Shown: in pieces, positions 26,373 to 34,135 of the stretch
Layout of the letters: each line of letters opens with the position of its first letter
Position numbering within the stretch: the stretch's first letter is position 1
Made by a program: the position numbers and the translations under genes
Origin: Mucilaginibacter xinganensis
Lineage (GTDB): Bacteria > Bacteroidota > Bacteroidia > Sphingobacteriales > Sphingobacteriaceae
Direction of reading: 5' to 3'
Length of the DNA: 64,000 nt
Assembly (NCBI RefSeq): GCF_002257585.1
Contig: NZ_CP022743.1
Location: forward strand, 1,984,001 to 2,048,000
The notes under the pieces: generated by a model
Told to the model about the DNA's origin: nothing
The model's database searches: none
Seen by the model: the letters and a program-made list of their open reading frames with translations, nothing else

Positions 26373-27509
26373 ATGCGTGTTTATTTTGATAATGCTGCTA
26401 CTACGCCTATTGATCCTGAAGTACTGAAAACCATGTACGCTGTTATGGAAAGTACCTATGGTAATCCTTCCTCTATTCATTCACACGGGCGTGAAGCGCG
26501 TACGCTGATTGAAAGGTCACGCAAAACCATTGCAGGCTTGTTGCATACTTCGCCTTCTGAGATATTTTTTACCTCAAGCGGTACCGAAGCAGATAACACA
26601 GCCATAAGGTGCGGCATCATCGACCACAACATTAAACACGCCATTACAACTAAAATAGAGCATCATGCGGTATTACACACCATGGAGGCGCTTGAAAAGG
26701 CCGGACTAATTAAATTAAGCTTTGTTAACCTGGATAGTAAAGGCAATGTTGATTACGAACACCTGGAGACTTTGTTGAAAGAGAACGAGCGCAGCTTTGT
26801 ATCGCTTATGCATGCCAATAACGAAATTGGCACCCTGTCTGACATGGAGCGTGTAGGCGATCTTTGCGAAGCCTATAACGCTATTTATCACTGCGACACT
26901 GTACAAACCATGGGGCACTACCAACATGACCTGGGTAAGCTAAAAGCTCATTTTTTAGTTTGTGCCGGTCATAAACTGCACGGGCCTAAGGGAGTGGGGT
27001 TTTTACACGTAAATCATCGTATAAAAATTAAGCCTTTGATATATGGTGGCGCGCAGGAACGCAACATGCGCGGCGGCACCGAGAATATTTATGGGATAAT
27101 AGGCCTGGCCAAGGCGCTGGAAATTGCTTACAGTGAAATGGAACAGCATCAAATCCATATACAGGGTTTAAAAACCTATATGCAGGAGCAATTACTTGCA
27201 AGTATTCCGGGTATTAATTTTAACGGTGAAACCGATCCTGCAAAAAGCTTATATACGGTTTTAAACGTTCAGTTTCCTGAAATGGAAATGTCAGACATGC
27301 TGTTGTTCAATTTAGATATAGCCGGGATCTCTGCTTCAGGCGGCAGCGCCTGTAGTTCGGGAAGCGATATTGGTTCACACGTTTTAACGGCGATAGGGGC
27401 GAGCGCGTCAAGGCCGTCAGTGCGTTTCTCTTTTTCAAAGTACAATACTAAGGACGAAGTTGATTTTACAGTTGCCAAAGTACGCGAACTGTGCTTGGTG
27501 AGCGCTTAA
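26373..27509 (+). CDS. Cysteine desulfurase (IscS/NifS family)
   Basis: 378 residues from MRVYFDNAATTPID; the 22 residues before this Met in the open frame are not family-like. The PLP Lys is K201 in CAGHKLHGPKG and the catalytic Cys is C327 in GGSACSSGS, in the longer loop typical of class I (IscS/NifS) enzymes. It supplies persulfide sulfur for Fe-S clusters and thiolated tRNA. No iscU, iscA or tRNA thiolase gene is adjacent, so its acceptor is open. It lies 86 bases after glmM and might be co-transcribed. Confidence 0.93.
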   Translation: MRVYFDNAATTPIDPEVLKTMYAVMESTYGNPSSIHSHGREARTLIERSRKTIAGLLHTSPSEIFFTSSGTEADNTAIRCGIIDHNIKHAITTKIEHHAVLHTMEALEKAGLIKLSFVNLDSKGNVDYEHLETLLKENERSFVSLMHANNEIGTLSDMERVGDLCEAYNAIYHCDTVQTMGHYQHDLGKLKAHFLVCAGHKLHGPKGVGFLHVNHRIKIKPLIYGGAQERNMRGGTENIYGIIGLAKALEIAYSEMEQHQIHIQGLKTYMQEQLLASIPGINFNGETDPAKSLYTVLNVQFPEMEMSDMLLFNLDIAGISASGGSACSSGSDIGSHVLTAIGASASRPSVRFSFSKYNTKDEVDFTVAKVRELCLVSA

Positions 27510-27614
27510 GCTTAGATATTTTTTGCGTGTGTTTCTTTTAAAGCGATTTTATTTTATCATTTATAAAACAAAATGTTTAAACGGTGGGTTTATTTAATTA
27601 TAAATTAAACTACC

Positions 27615-27914
27615 ATGAGTTCAAATAGTAAAAATTCCGAAAGCGTGGAACATCGCGGACAAGGTCGTCCGAATGAAATTCCTGAAAAAAGAGAATCAGA
27701 ACAAGAGCAATCAGGTTATCCTAACGAACAGGAGCAGGAGCAGCAACAAGGTGGCAATGACGCCTCGTATAGCGAACAAACAGACGTCACGCCGCCTAAT
27801 CATAAAGAATTCCCATCCGTAGGAAATCCTGAAACTGATTTCAAACCAAGTAATCATGGCCGTACAACCGGAAGAATGGTTGGCCACGAACCAGGTACCG
27901 AGAACAATATATAA
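27615..27914 (+). CDS. Small disordered Glu/Gln-rich protein, 99 aa
   Basis: No hydrophobic core, no Cys, about 10 per cent Gly and many Glu, Gln, Asn and Pro residues (EQEQEQQQGGND, TPPNHKEFPSVGNPETDF). Looks intrinsically disordered, in the style of hydrophilins or stress-induced small proteins of soil Bacteroidota. A plausible terminator follows at 27943. The next gene encodes a second protein of the same character. Function not known; I do not recognise a family. Confidence 0.65.
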   Translation: MSSNSKNSESVEHRGQGRPNEIPEKRESEQEQSGYPNEQEQEQQQGGNDASYSEQTDVTPPNHKEFPSVGNPETDFKPSNHGRTTGRMVGHEPGTENNI

Positions 27915-27942
27915 ATAACCAATTTTCTGACAACGATCAGTA

Positions 27943-27982
27943 AAAGCGTAAGGATTACGAGTAACCATATCCTTACACTTTT
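27943..27982 (+). terminator. Terminator between the two disordered-protein genes
   Basis: Arms gtaaggat / atccttac extended by aaaag / ctttt across one mismatch, a 13-base loop, then T-rich sequence. It separates the two small genes into two transcripts. Confidence 0.6.
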
Positions 27983-28005
27983 TGGTCATTAATTATGTGT
28001 TAATT

Positions 28006-28239
28006 ATGGAAACCAAGAATAAAGATCTTTTTAAAAAAATGGAAGCAGAAAAAGATGACGCAACAAAACCGTTTCCAAATGCAGAAAAACCCAGTGCTGC
28101 AGAAATAAACAAAGGCGGCGATCCTAAGGCAAAAAATTATATGGGTAAAGACGATTCAGGCGTTGAAGGCCCAAACTGGGATAAAATAAGTAAAAATGCC
28201 GACGGCGATACCAGCCAAAATGCCGGAACATTCAAATAA
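28006..28239 (+). CDS. Small disordered hydrophilic protein, 77 aa
   Basis: Starts METKNKDLFKKMEAEKDD. Lys, Asp, Asn and Gly rich with no hydrophobic segment (KGGDPKAKNYMGKDDSG, ISKNADGDTSQNAG). The track could extend eight codons upstream to a TTG, but the ATG is more likely. Like its neighbour it has a hydrophilin-like composition (about 9 per cent Gly). It ends just before a strong bidirectional terminator shared with accD. Function unknown. Confidence 0.65.
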   Translation: METKNKDLFKKMEAEKDDATKPFPNAEKPSAAEINKGGDPKAKNYMGKDDSGVEGPNWDKISKNADGDTSQNAGTFK

Positions 28240-28261
28240 GAGCTTAACCTGAATCTGCGCA

Positions 28262-28303
28262 AAAAAAAACGAGGCTGTCTGGAAAGGCAGCCTCGTTTTT
28301 TTT
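28262..28303. terminator. Strong bidirectional terminator between the small gene and accD
   Basis: Arms of about 17 bases with core acgaggctg / cagcctcgt and a GGAA tetraloop, an A-run on the left and a T-run on the right. It serves both converging genes (stops at 28239 and 28317). Confidence 0.9.
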
Positions 28304-28316
28304 TAATATATTTTGT

Positions 28317-29162
28317 TTAATTAACCATCATTTTCAAAAAGGAAGATAGTCTTTCTTTCATTTCCCTGCGGTCAACTATAAAATCCAAAAATCCGTGTTC
28401 CTGTACAAATTCGGCAGTTTGAAAACCTTTTGGAAGATCTTTTTTAATGGTCTCTTTAATAACCCTTGGCCCGGCAAATCCAATTAACGAACCTGGTTCC
28501 GCTATATTGATATCCCCCAGCATTGCATAAGATGCAGTAACACCCCCTGTGGTAGGATCGGTTAATAAGGAGATATAAGGTATTTTTGCTTGTGATAGCA
28601 GTGCGAGTTTGGCCGATGTTTTAGCCATTTGCATTAATGAAAACGCCGCCTCCATCATACGTGCTCCACCCGATTTCGAGATCATCAGGAATGGGATTTT
28701 ATGCTCAATACAATAATCAATAGAGCGGGCTATTTTCTCGCCTACTACTGATCCCATTGATCCGCCTATAAAATTGAAGTCCATACAGGCAATTACCAGT
28801 GGTTGCCCGCCCATAGTGCCCGTTCCAGCCCTTATAGCATCTTTTAAACCAGTTTTGCTCATGGTTTCTTTCAGCCTGTCGGTATATTTTTTGGTATCTT
28901 CAAAATGAAGCGGATCGCCCGATATCAAATCAGGGAATAATTCTGTAAACTCGTTATTATCAAAAAGTATGGAGAAATATTCTTTTGAACCTATGCGTAA
29001 ATGATACCCGCAATAATGACAAACGTATTGATTTTCAACCTGTTCAGAATAATGAAGAGGTTTCTTACATTCAGGGCATTTGTTCCAGATGCCGTCAGGC
29101 GCTTCCTTCTTTTCCTCCGTGGTCGTAATTATCCCTTTGATTTCCCTTTTAAACCAAGCCAT
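28317..29162 (-). CDS. accD: Acetyl-CoA carboxylase carboxyltransferase subunit beta
   Basis: 281 residues from [10 protein letters not shown], the family start; an upstream in-frame Met adds seven residues. The zinc ribbon Cys are C29, C32, C48 and C51 (CPEC, CHYC). The crotonase-type core includes [34 protein letters not shown] and [16 protein letters not shown]. It transfers carboxyl from carboxybiotin to acetyl-CoA with AccA for fatty-acid synthesis. accA is not in the window. It is a single gene facing away from fbaA. Confidence 0.95.
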   Translation of the reverse strand: MAWFKREIKGIITTTEEKKEAPDGIWNKCPECKKPLHYSEQVENQYVCHYCGYHLRIGSKEYFSILFDNNEFTELFPDLISGDPLHFEDTKKYTDRLKETMSKTGLKDAIRAGTGTMGGQPLVIACMDFNFIGGSMGSVVGEKIARSIDYCIEHKIPFLMISKSGGARMMEAAFSLMQMAKTSAKLALLSQAKIPYISLLTDPTTGGVTASYAMLGDINIAEPGSLIGFAGPRVIKETIKKDLPKGFQTAEFVQEHGFLDFIVDRREMKERLSSFLKMMVN

Positions 29163-29527
29163 ATCTATATCTAACTCTTTCAATTGGATACAAAGAAACG
29201 AAATTTTTTTTGAGATATAGGATGTTTCATTCGAGATCTGAAATTGATAGGGTATTAAAAAAAAATATTGCTTTGGTTTTAATTAATTTACAGGCTGATA
29301 TTCAATATTTTTTCGGATAAACGATAGGAGCCAGCGCTTTAATCCCTTGCATTAAATCTAACTTCTATTATAAAAATCAAAATTTAGTTGTTGATTAGTC
29401 GCTTGTTTTTATTATAAACATAATTAACAATTGTTTATTCAAAAACTTGAAAAAAGTTGTGTTTCGCAACCAGGGTAATAACTACAATGATATTTTTTTT
29501 TAACTTCGGGACCCAATTAAAAGTTAA
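29163..29527. other. Divergent intergenic region accD / class II aldolase
   Basis: 365 bases with no credible open frame, AT-rich. It must hold promoters for both genes. TAACTTCG at 29501-29508 is a near match to the -7 consensus for the aldolase gene; a short dyad gttgtg / cgcaac lies near 29456-29470. Nothing else is evident. Confidence 0.4.
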
Positions 29528-30607
29528 ATGGATTTAAAAAATTATAAGGGCGTTCTGACCGGCGATCAGGTTCAGGAGCTATTTGAAGCGGCAAAAAAGC
29601 ACCAGTTTGCTTTACCGGCAGTAAATGTAATAGGTACCAATACCGTTAACGCTGTTATGGAAACAGCTAAAGCTGTAAATTCCCCGGTAATTATCCAATT
29701 ATCAAACGGCGGTGCGCAGTTTTATGCAGGTAAATCATTAGATAACTCTAAACTGCAGGCTTGTATCTTAGGCGCTGTTTCTGCTGCAAAGCATGTTCAC
29801 TTATTAGCGGAACACTATGGTGTTGCCGTAATATTACATACTGACCATGCTGCAATGAAGTTTCTTCCATGGATTGACGGTTTGTTGGATCATGGTGAAA
29901 AGTTTTTTGCTGAAACTGGGAAACCGTTGTTTTCATCGCATATGCTTGACCTTTCGGAAGAGTCGTTGCATGAAAATATCGAAATCTCTGCTAAATACCT
30001 TGCCCGGATGGCAAAAATGGGAATGACCTTAGAGATAGAATTAGGCGTTACCGGTGGCGAGGAAGACGGTGTGGATAATTCAGATGTTGATAGTTCACGT
30101 TTATATACACAACCTGAAGACGTTGCTTACTCATACGAGGAACTTTCAAAAGTTAGCCCACGCTTTACAGTTGCAGCTGCTTTTGGTAACGTACACGGTG
30201 TTTATAAACCGGGTAATGTTAAGCTGCAGCCAGTAATTTTGCATAACTCGCAGGAGTATGTTAGAAAGCATTGCGGTCTTGCTGCTGAAAAACCAATCAA
30301 TTTTGTATTCCATGGCGGTTCCGGCTCAAGCCAGGAAGAAATAAGGGAAGCGATCTCTTATGGTGCTATTAAAATGAATATTGATACCGATATGCAATGG
30401 GCATATTGGGAAGGTATAAAAGATTACTACAAATCAAAAGAAGGGTATCTGCAAAGCCAGATCGGTAACCCTGAAGGCGAAGATTCTCCAAACAAAAAAT
30501 ATTACGATCCGCGTGTTTGGTTACGTAAAGGTGAAGAAAGCTTTGTTAAGAGATTAACTGTTGCTTTTGGTGATTTGAATTGCCTTGATGTGAATAGTAA
30601 ATTATAA
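29528..30607 (+). CDS. fbaA: Class II fructose-bisphosphate aldolase
   Basis: 359 residues, the length of class IIA enzymes. Zinc and catalytic motifs: ILHTDHAAMK (catalytic Asp and zinc His), LEIELGVTGGEEDGVDN, NVHGVYKPGNVKL, FHGGSGSS and MNIDTDMQWAYWEG. It cleaves fructose-1,6-bisphosphate to dihydroxyacetone phosphate and glyceraldehyde-3-P in glycolysis and forms it in gluconeogenesis. It is followed by a strong terminator and is monocistronic. Confidence 0.95.
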   Translation: MDLKNYKGVLTGDQVQELFEAAKKHQFALPAVNVIGTNTVNAVMETAKAVNSPVIIQLSNGGAQFYAGKSLDNSKLQACILGAVSAAKHVHLLAEHYGVAVILHTDHAAMKFLPWIDGLLDHGEKFFAETGKPLFSSHMLDLSEESLHENIEISAKYLARMAKMGMTLEIELGVTGGEEDGVDNSDVDSSRLYTQPEDVAYSYEELSKVSPRFTVAAAFGNVHGVYKPGNVKLQPVILHNSQEYVRKHCGLAAEKPINFVFHGGSGSSQEEIREAISYGAIKMNIDTDMQWAYWEGIKDYYKSKEGYLQSQIGNPEGEDSPNKKYYDPRVWLRKGEESFVKRLTVAFGDLNCLDVNSKL

Positions 30608-30634
30608 GATAAGCAGCATTCCTGTTTGTTGTAA

Positions 30635-30671
30635 AAAGCGCCGATGTTTTAAACATTGGCGCTTTTTTTTT
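30635..30671 (+). terminator. Intrinsic terminator of the aldolase gene
   Basis: Arms aaagcgccgatgttt / aaacattggcgcttt (one G-T pair) then a T-run, 27 bases past the stop. The downstream gene starts 23 bases after it. Confidence 0.85.
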
Positions 30672-30694
30672 GTTGTTCAGCAAATAAATTTATC

Positions 30695-31192
30695 ATGGCT
30701 AAGAAAAAGAATCTTTTTGAACGTTTTGCCAATTGGGCAACTATGGCAACCGGTAGTTCAGCCGCTTTTATTATAGCTTCAAGCACTATACTGGTGTGGA
30801 TTGTTACCGGGCCTGTATTTCAATATTCAAACACCTGGCAGTTAATTATTAATACAGGTACAACCATTGTTACCTTTTTAATGGTTTTTTTGATACAGAA
30901 ATCGCAAAATAAAGATTCAAAGGCAATTCACCTTAAGCTAAATGAGTTAATAGCTTCTCACCAGGGTACAAGTAACCGCATGGTAAACATTGAGGACCTT
31001 ACTGAAATTGAACTTGATCAGTTACATCGCTTTTATGTTAAATTGGGTAAATTAGCCGAAAAGGAAGATGACCTTACCTGCACCCATTCTATTGATGCGG
31101 CGGAGGAAAATAACAACTCTAAGCAAAATAATTTTAAGCAAAGAAACTCTTATAAAAATGCCGGTAACAGTAAAAGCAAACAAAGTAAGTGA
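30695..31192 (+). CDS. Low-affinity iron permease family protein
   Basis: 165 residues from MAKKKNLFERFANWAT; the 13 residues upstream in the open frame come from the terminator and are rejected. Two membrane helices (about 22-42 and 52-72) are separated by the family-like sequence WIVTGPVFQYSNTWQLIINTGTTIVTFLMVFLIQ cores; then KSQNKDSKAIHLKLNEL and a charged Asn/Lys-rich tail. The pattern matches bacterial low-affinity iron permease (Fet4-like) proteins, although iron transport has not been shown for the bacterial members. Its 3' end overlaps the GNAT gene by 35 bases. Confidence 0.8.
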   Translation: MAKKKNLFERFANWATMATGSSAAFIIASSTILVWIVTGPVFQYSNTWQLIINTGTTIVTFLMVFLIQKSQNKDSKAIHLKLNELIASHQGTSNRMVNIEDLTEIELDQLHRFYVKLGKLAEKEDDLTCTHSIDAAEENNNSKQNNFKQRNSYKNAGNSKSKQSK

Positions 31193-31583
31193 TCAGGCCG
31201 ATCTTGAAAAAGTATTCGCCATCAGGCGTGAAGTATTTGTAGATGAACAAAATTGCCCGCCCGAACTGGAATGGGAATTTGAAGAGGAATCAACTCATTT
31301 TTTAGCAACAGTTAACGGGGAACCTGCCGGTGCATCGCGCTGGCGTAACACAGATAAAGGCTACAAGCTTGAACGATTTGCCGTATTGAAAAATTTCAGG
31401 GGAATGGGAGTAGGGCAGGAGTTGGTTAAAACTGTTTTGGCTGATTTGCCTGCGGATGCTGCTTACGTTTATATGCATGCGCAGATCCAGGCTGTAAGCT
31501 TATATGAAAAATTTGGTTTTGAGAAAACTGGGCCTGAATTTGAGGAAGCAGGGATCAGGCATTTTAAAATGGTGAAGGCGTGA
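31158..31583 (+). CDS. GNAT family N-acetyltransferase
   Basis: 141 residues from MPVTVKANKVSDQADLE. Motif A appears as FRGMGVGQELVK (Q/RxxGxG/A pyrophosphate loop) and motif B around AVSLYEKFGFEKTG. The N-terminal IRREVFVDEQNCPPELEWE resembles the ElaA/YjcF-like group. Substrate unknown. The start lies inside the end of the preceding frame, so the two are probably translated from one mRNA. The upstream part of the longer open frame is Arg/Lys-rich shadow sequence and is rejected. Confidence 0.85.
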   Translation: MPVTVKANKVSDQADLEKVFAIRREVFVDEQNCPPELEWEFEEESTHFLATVNGEPAGASRWRNTDKGYKLERFAVLKNFRGMGVGQELVKTVLADLPADAAYVYMHAQIQAVSLYEKFGFEKTGPEFEEAGIRHFKMVKA

Positions 31584-31876
31584 TTTTTTAGTTGCTGTTT
31601 ATTTTTTGAGAATAATCGCATGCCACTACAACTTTATATAAAGTGAAGCGCAAGTTTGCAGATCTGTGCAGGCAAAGCGTTCCATTTTTGCACGCGGAAC
31701 ACCCGGAACAAAGTGAAACATGCTGATTATTAACTGATTAGATTTTTGTTAGTGATTAAATATATGATAATAAAGGTGTTACACTATTTTTTAGATCGAA
31801 AATGCACGTTAATTAAGAAATTTAACTTTTTTACCGTTTCTGAACTATTATTTTACTTACAGCAAAGTTGAATAAA

Positions 31877-32737
31877 TTAAATAAAAATTTGGCCTGAATA
31901 TGCCATAGCTGCGCTGAATTTATCCATATCAAGCCCTGTAGGCTCGTTTTGCGATTGAAGGTAGTCGATTAGGTTTTCGGTGGCAATGTTGCCTGTAAGC
32001 TCATCTTTTGCCATTGGGCAGCCACCATAGCCTTTTACAGTAGTATCAAATCTTCTGCAACCACTGTGATAAGCCGCTTCAATTTTTTCGTGCCATGTAT
32101 TAGGAGTAGAATGTAAATGAATCCCAAATTCTGTTTTTGGAGATTGCCTGCAAAGCAACGGGTATAAACTGTTTATTTGTTCCGGCGTGGCTATCCCAAT
32201 AGTATCTGCTAAAGCTATTTGGCTGATCCCTTCATTAATAAGTTTTTCTGCCCAGTATTGTACTATTTCTATATTCCACTCATCCCCGTAAGGATTTCCG
32301 AATCCCATGGATAAATACACCAGTAATTGTTTATTACTCTTTCCACATAAGTCATGCATCCGTTTCACAGTATCAAAAGATTCACTAATTCCGGAATTTG
32401 TATTCCGCTGCTGAAAAGTTTCGGAAATGGAAAACGGATAGCCCAGGTACGTAATTTCCTGGTGCTTTGCTGCATCTTCCGCACCACGGTAATTTGCTAT
32501 AATAGCCAGTAGCTTTGATTTGGTATTGCTTAAATCCAGCATGCTTAATACTTCGGCAGTATCCCGCATTTGAGGGATAGCTTTGGAGGACACAAAACTC
32601 CCAAAATCAATGGTATCAAAACCAACCTGTAATAATAAATTAATGTAGGCCGCTTTATCCGCTGTTGGGATAAAGTCATGAAGCCCCTGCATGGCATCAC
32701 GCGGGCATTCGGTTATCTTTACGGGTGCGTTTGTCAA
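31877..32737 (-). CDS. Hydroxymethylglutaryl-CoA lyase family protein
   Basis: 286 residues, TIM-barrel of the DRE-metallolyase group. Start motif ITECPRDAMQG (9-17), metal His pair H207/H209 in GIHLHSTPN, and the active-site loop GYGGCPMAKDELTGN with C240. It should cleave HMG-CoA to acetoacetate and acetyl-CoA in leucine degradation, which would fit the leucine-dehydrogenase-like enzyme at 18 kb (inference). It starts two bases after the NDH-2 stop, so they form an operon. Confidence 0.88.
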   Translation of the reverse strand: MTNAPVKITECPRDAMQGLHDFIPTADKAAYINLLLQVGFDTIDFGSFVSSKAIPQMRDTAEVLSMLDLSNTKSKLLAIIANYRGAEDAAKHQEITYLGYPFSISETFQQRNTNSGISESFDTVKRMHDLCGKSNKQLLVYLSMGFGNPYGDEWNIEIVQYWAEKLINEGISQIALADTIGIATPEQINSLYPLLCRQSPKTEFGIHLHSTPNTWHEKIEAAYHSGCRRFDTTVKGYGGCPMAKDELTGNIATENLIDYLQSQNEPTGLDMDKFSAAMAYSGQIFI

Positions 32738-32739
32738 CT

Positions 32740-34053
32740 TTAGTCTGGTATTGCTACTTGTTCGGTTTTGCTGGCTAAGGTCTCTTTTTTAAACTGGCGG
32801 ATAATGAGCCTGCTGCCGCCGTTAAAGCTGATGTAACTGCCAATCCAGTTAATGAATACATGCAATTTGTTCCTGAAGCCTAACAGTGAGATCAAATGTA
32901 CAAACATCCAAATCATCCAGGCAAAAAATCCCTGGAATTTTACTTTACCCAAATCTGCAACAGCCTTATTTCGGCCAATAGTAGCCAATGAGCCTTTATC
33001 AAAATATTTGAATGGCTTTGTCGCTTCTCCGTTTATCGTTTGGATGATTGTTTCTGCAACATATTTACCCATTTGTATAGCCACCTGTGCAACGCCCGGG
33101 TGGCCTTTAGGGGTTTCATCAGTTATCATCGCAGCCACGTCGCCTATAGCAAAAATAGCCGGACTACCTGCCATACGGCAGTGGTCATCTGTCTTTATCT
33201 TATTACCCCTAACAATAACTTCTTTATTTACCCCTTCCGGAATTTCACCCATAACCCCTGCCGACCAAATCACGTTTTTACTGCGAATGGTTTTTCCACC
33301 TTCAAATTTTATCTCATTTCCGTCATAGCTTTCAACTTTAACGTTCAACAATACCTCAACGCCCATATTCGTCAAAAACTCGTAGGCTTTTTTTGATGCT
33401 TCGTCTGAAAATGGGCCGAGTACTTTAGGTAAAAAATCAACCAGGTACACTTTCATGTCCTCTTTTTTCAGTTCGGGATAATCCTTGCAAAGAATGTGGT
33501 TCCTTATTTCTGCCAGCGCCCCGGCTAATTCAACGCCGGTGGGGCCGGCACCTACCAGCACAAATGATAAAAGGGGCTCTTTTTCAGCTTTTGTAGCCTT
33601 TAAAGTTGCGTCCTCCAGGTTTTGCAGGATCAGGTAGCGAAGATTTAATGCCTCGGGGATTGATTTCATCGGCATTGAGAATTTCTCTATATCCTTATTG
33701 CCAAAAAAATTGGTTGTTGATCCGGTTGCAATCACCAGGTAGTCGTAAGCAATTTCACCAATAGAAGTATCAATGGTATTTTTCTCTGCATTCACCCTGG
33801 TTACCTCCGCAATATTAAAGCGAAAGTTTTTTTGCCCTGCAAAGTTTTTGCGGATTGAAAAGGCTATTGATTCAGCTTCCAGGCTGCCGGTAGCCACCTG
33901 GTAAAGCAGGGGCTGAAAGGTGTGGTAGTTGTGCCTGTCGAGCAATAATACATCTACCGGCTTATCGGCAAGTTTGCTTGCAACCTGCAAACCGCCGAAG
34001 CCACCGCCAACTATTACCACCTGCGGAAATTTAGCTTTATCTTTTGTATCCAT
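32740..34053 (-). CDS. Type II NADH dehydrogenase (NDH-2)
   Basis: 437 residues. FAD-binding GGGFGGLQVASKLAD near the N-terminus, NADH-binding VGAGPTGVELAGALAEI in the middle and GDVAAM before the conserved HPGVAQVAIQMGKYVA. The hydrophobic C-terminal part (WMIWMFVHLISLLGF and VFINWIGSYISF) would anchor it to the inner membrane face. It passes electrons from NADH to quinone without pumping protons. First gene of a two-gene unit with the HMG-CoA lyase gene; the secDF terminator lies upstream. Confidence 0.92.
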   Translation of the reverse strand: MDTKDKAKFPQVVIVGGGFGGLQVASKLADKPVDVLLLDRHNYHTFQPLLYQVATGSLEAESIAFSIRKNFAGQKNFRFNIAEVTRVNAEKNTIDTSIGEIAYDYLVIATGSTTNFFGNKDIEKFSMPMKSIPEALNLRYLILQNLEDATLKATKAEKEPLLSFVLVGAGPTGVELAGALAEIRNHILCKDYPELKKEDMKVYLVDFLPKVLGPFSDEASKKAYEFLTNMGVEVLLNVKVESYDGNEIKFEGGKTIRSKNVIWSAGVMGEIPEGVNKEVIVRGNKIKTDDHCRMAGSPAIFAIGDVAAMITDETPKGHPGVAQVAIQMGKYVAETIIQTINGEATKPFKYFDKGSLATIGRNKAVADLGKVKFQGFFAWMIWMFVHLISLLGFRNKLHVFINWIGSYISFNGGSRLIIRQFKKETLASKTEQVAIPD

Positions 34054-34084
34054 GTTACATTATAATTTTCATTTTATATAGAAA

Positions 34085-34114
34085 CAAAAAAGGCTCCAAA
34101 TGTTCTTTGGAGCC
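34085..34114 (-). terminator. Intrinsic terminator of secDF
   Basis: Perfect nine-base arms ggctccaaa / tttggagcc with a five-base loop, then TTTTTTGTTTC on the minus strand. It ends 22 bases past the secDF stop. Confidence 0.85.
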
Positions 34115-34135
34115 TCAATAACCTGATAATTTTAC

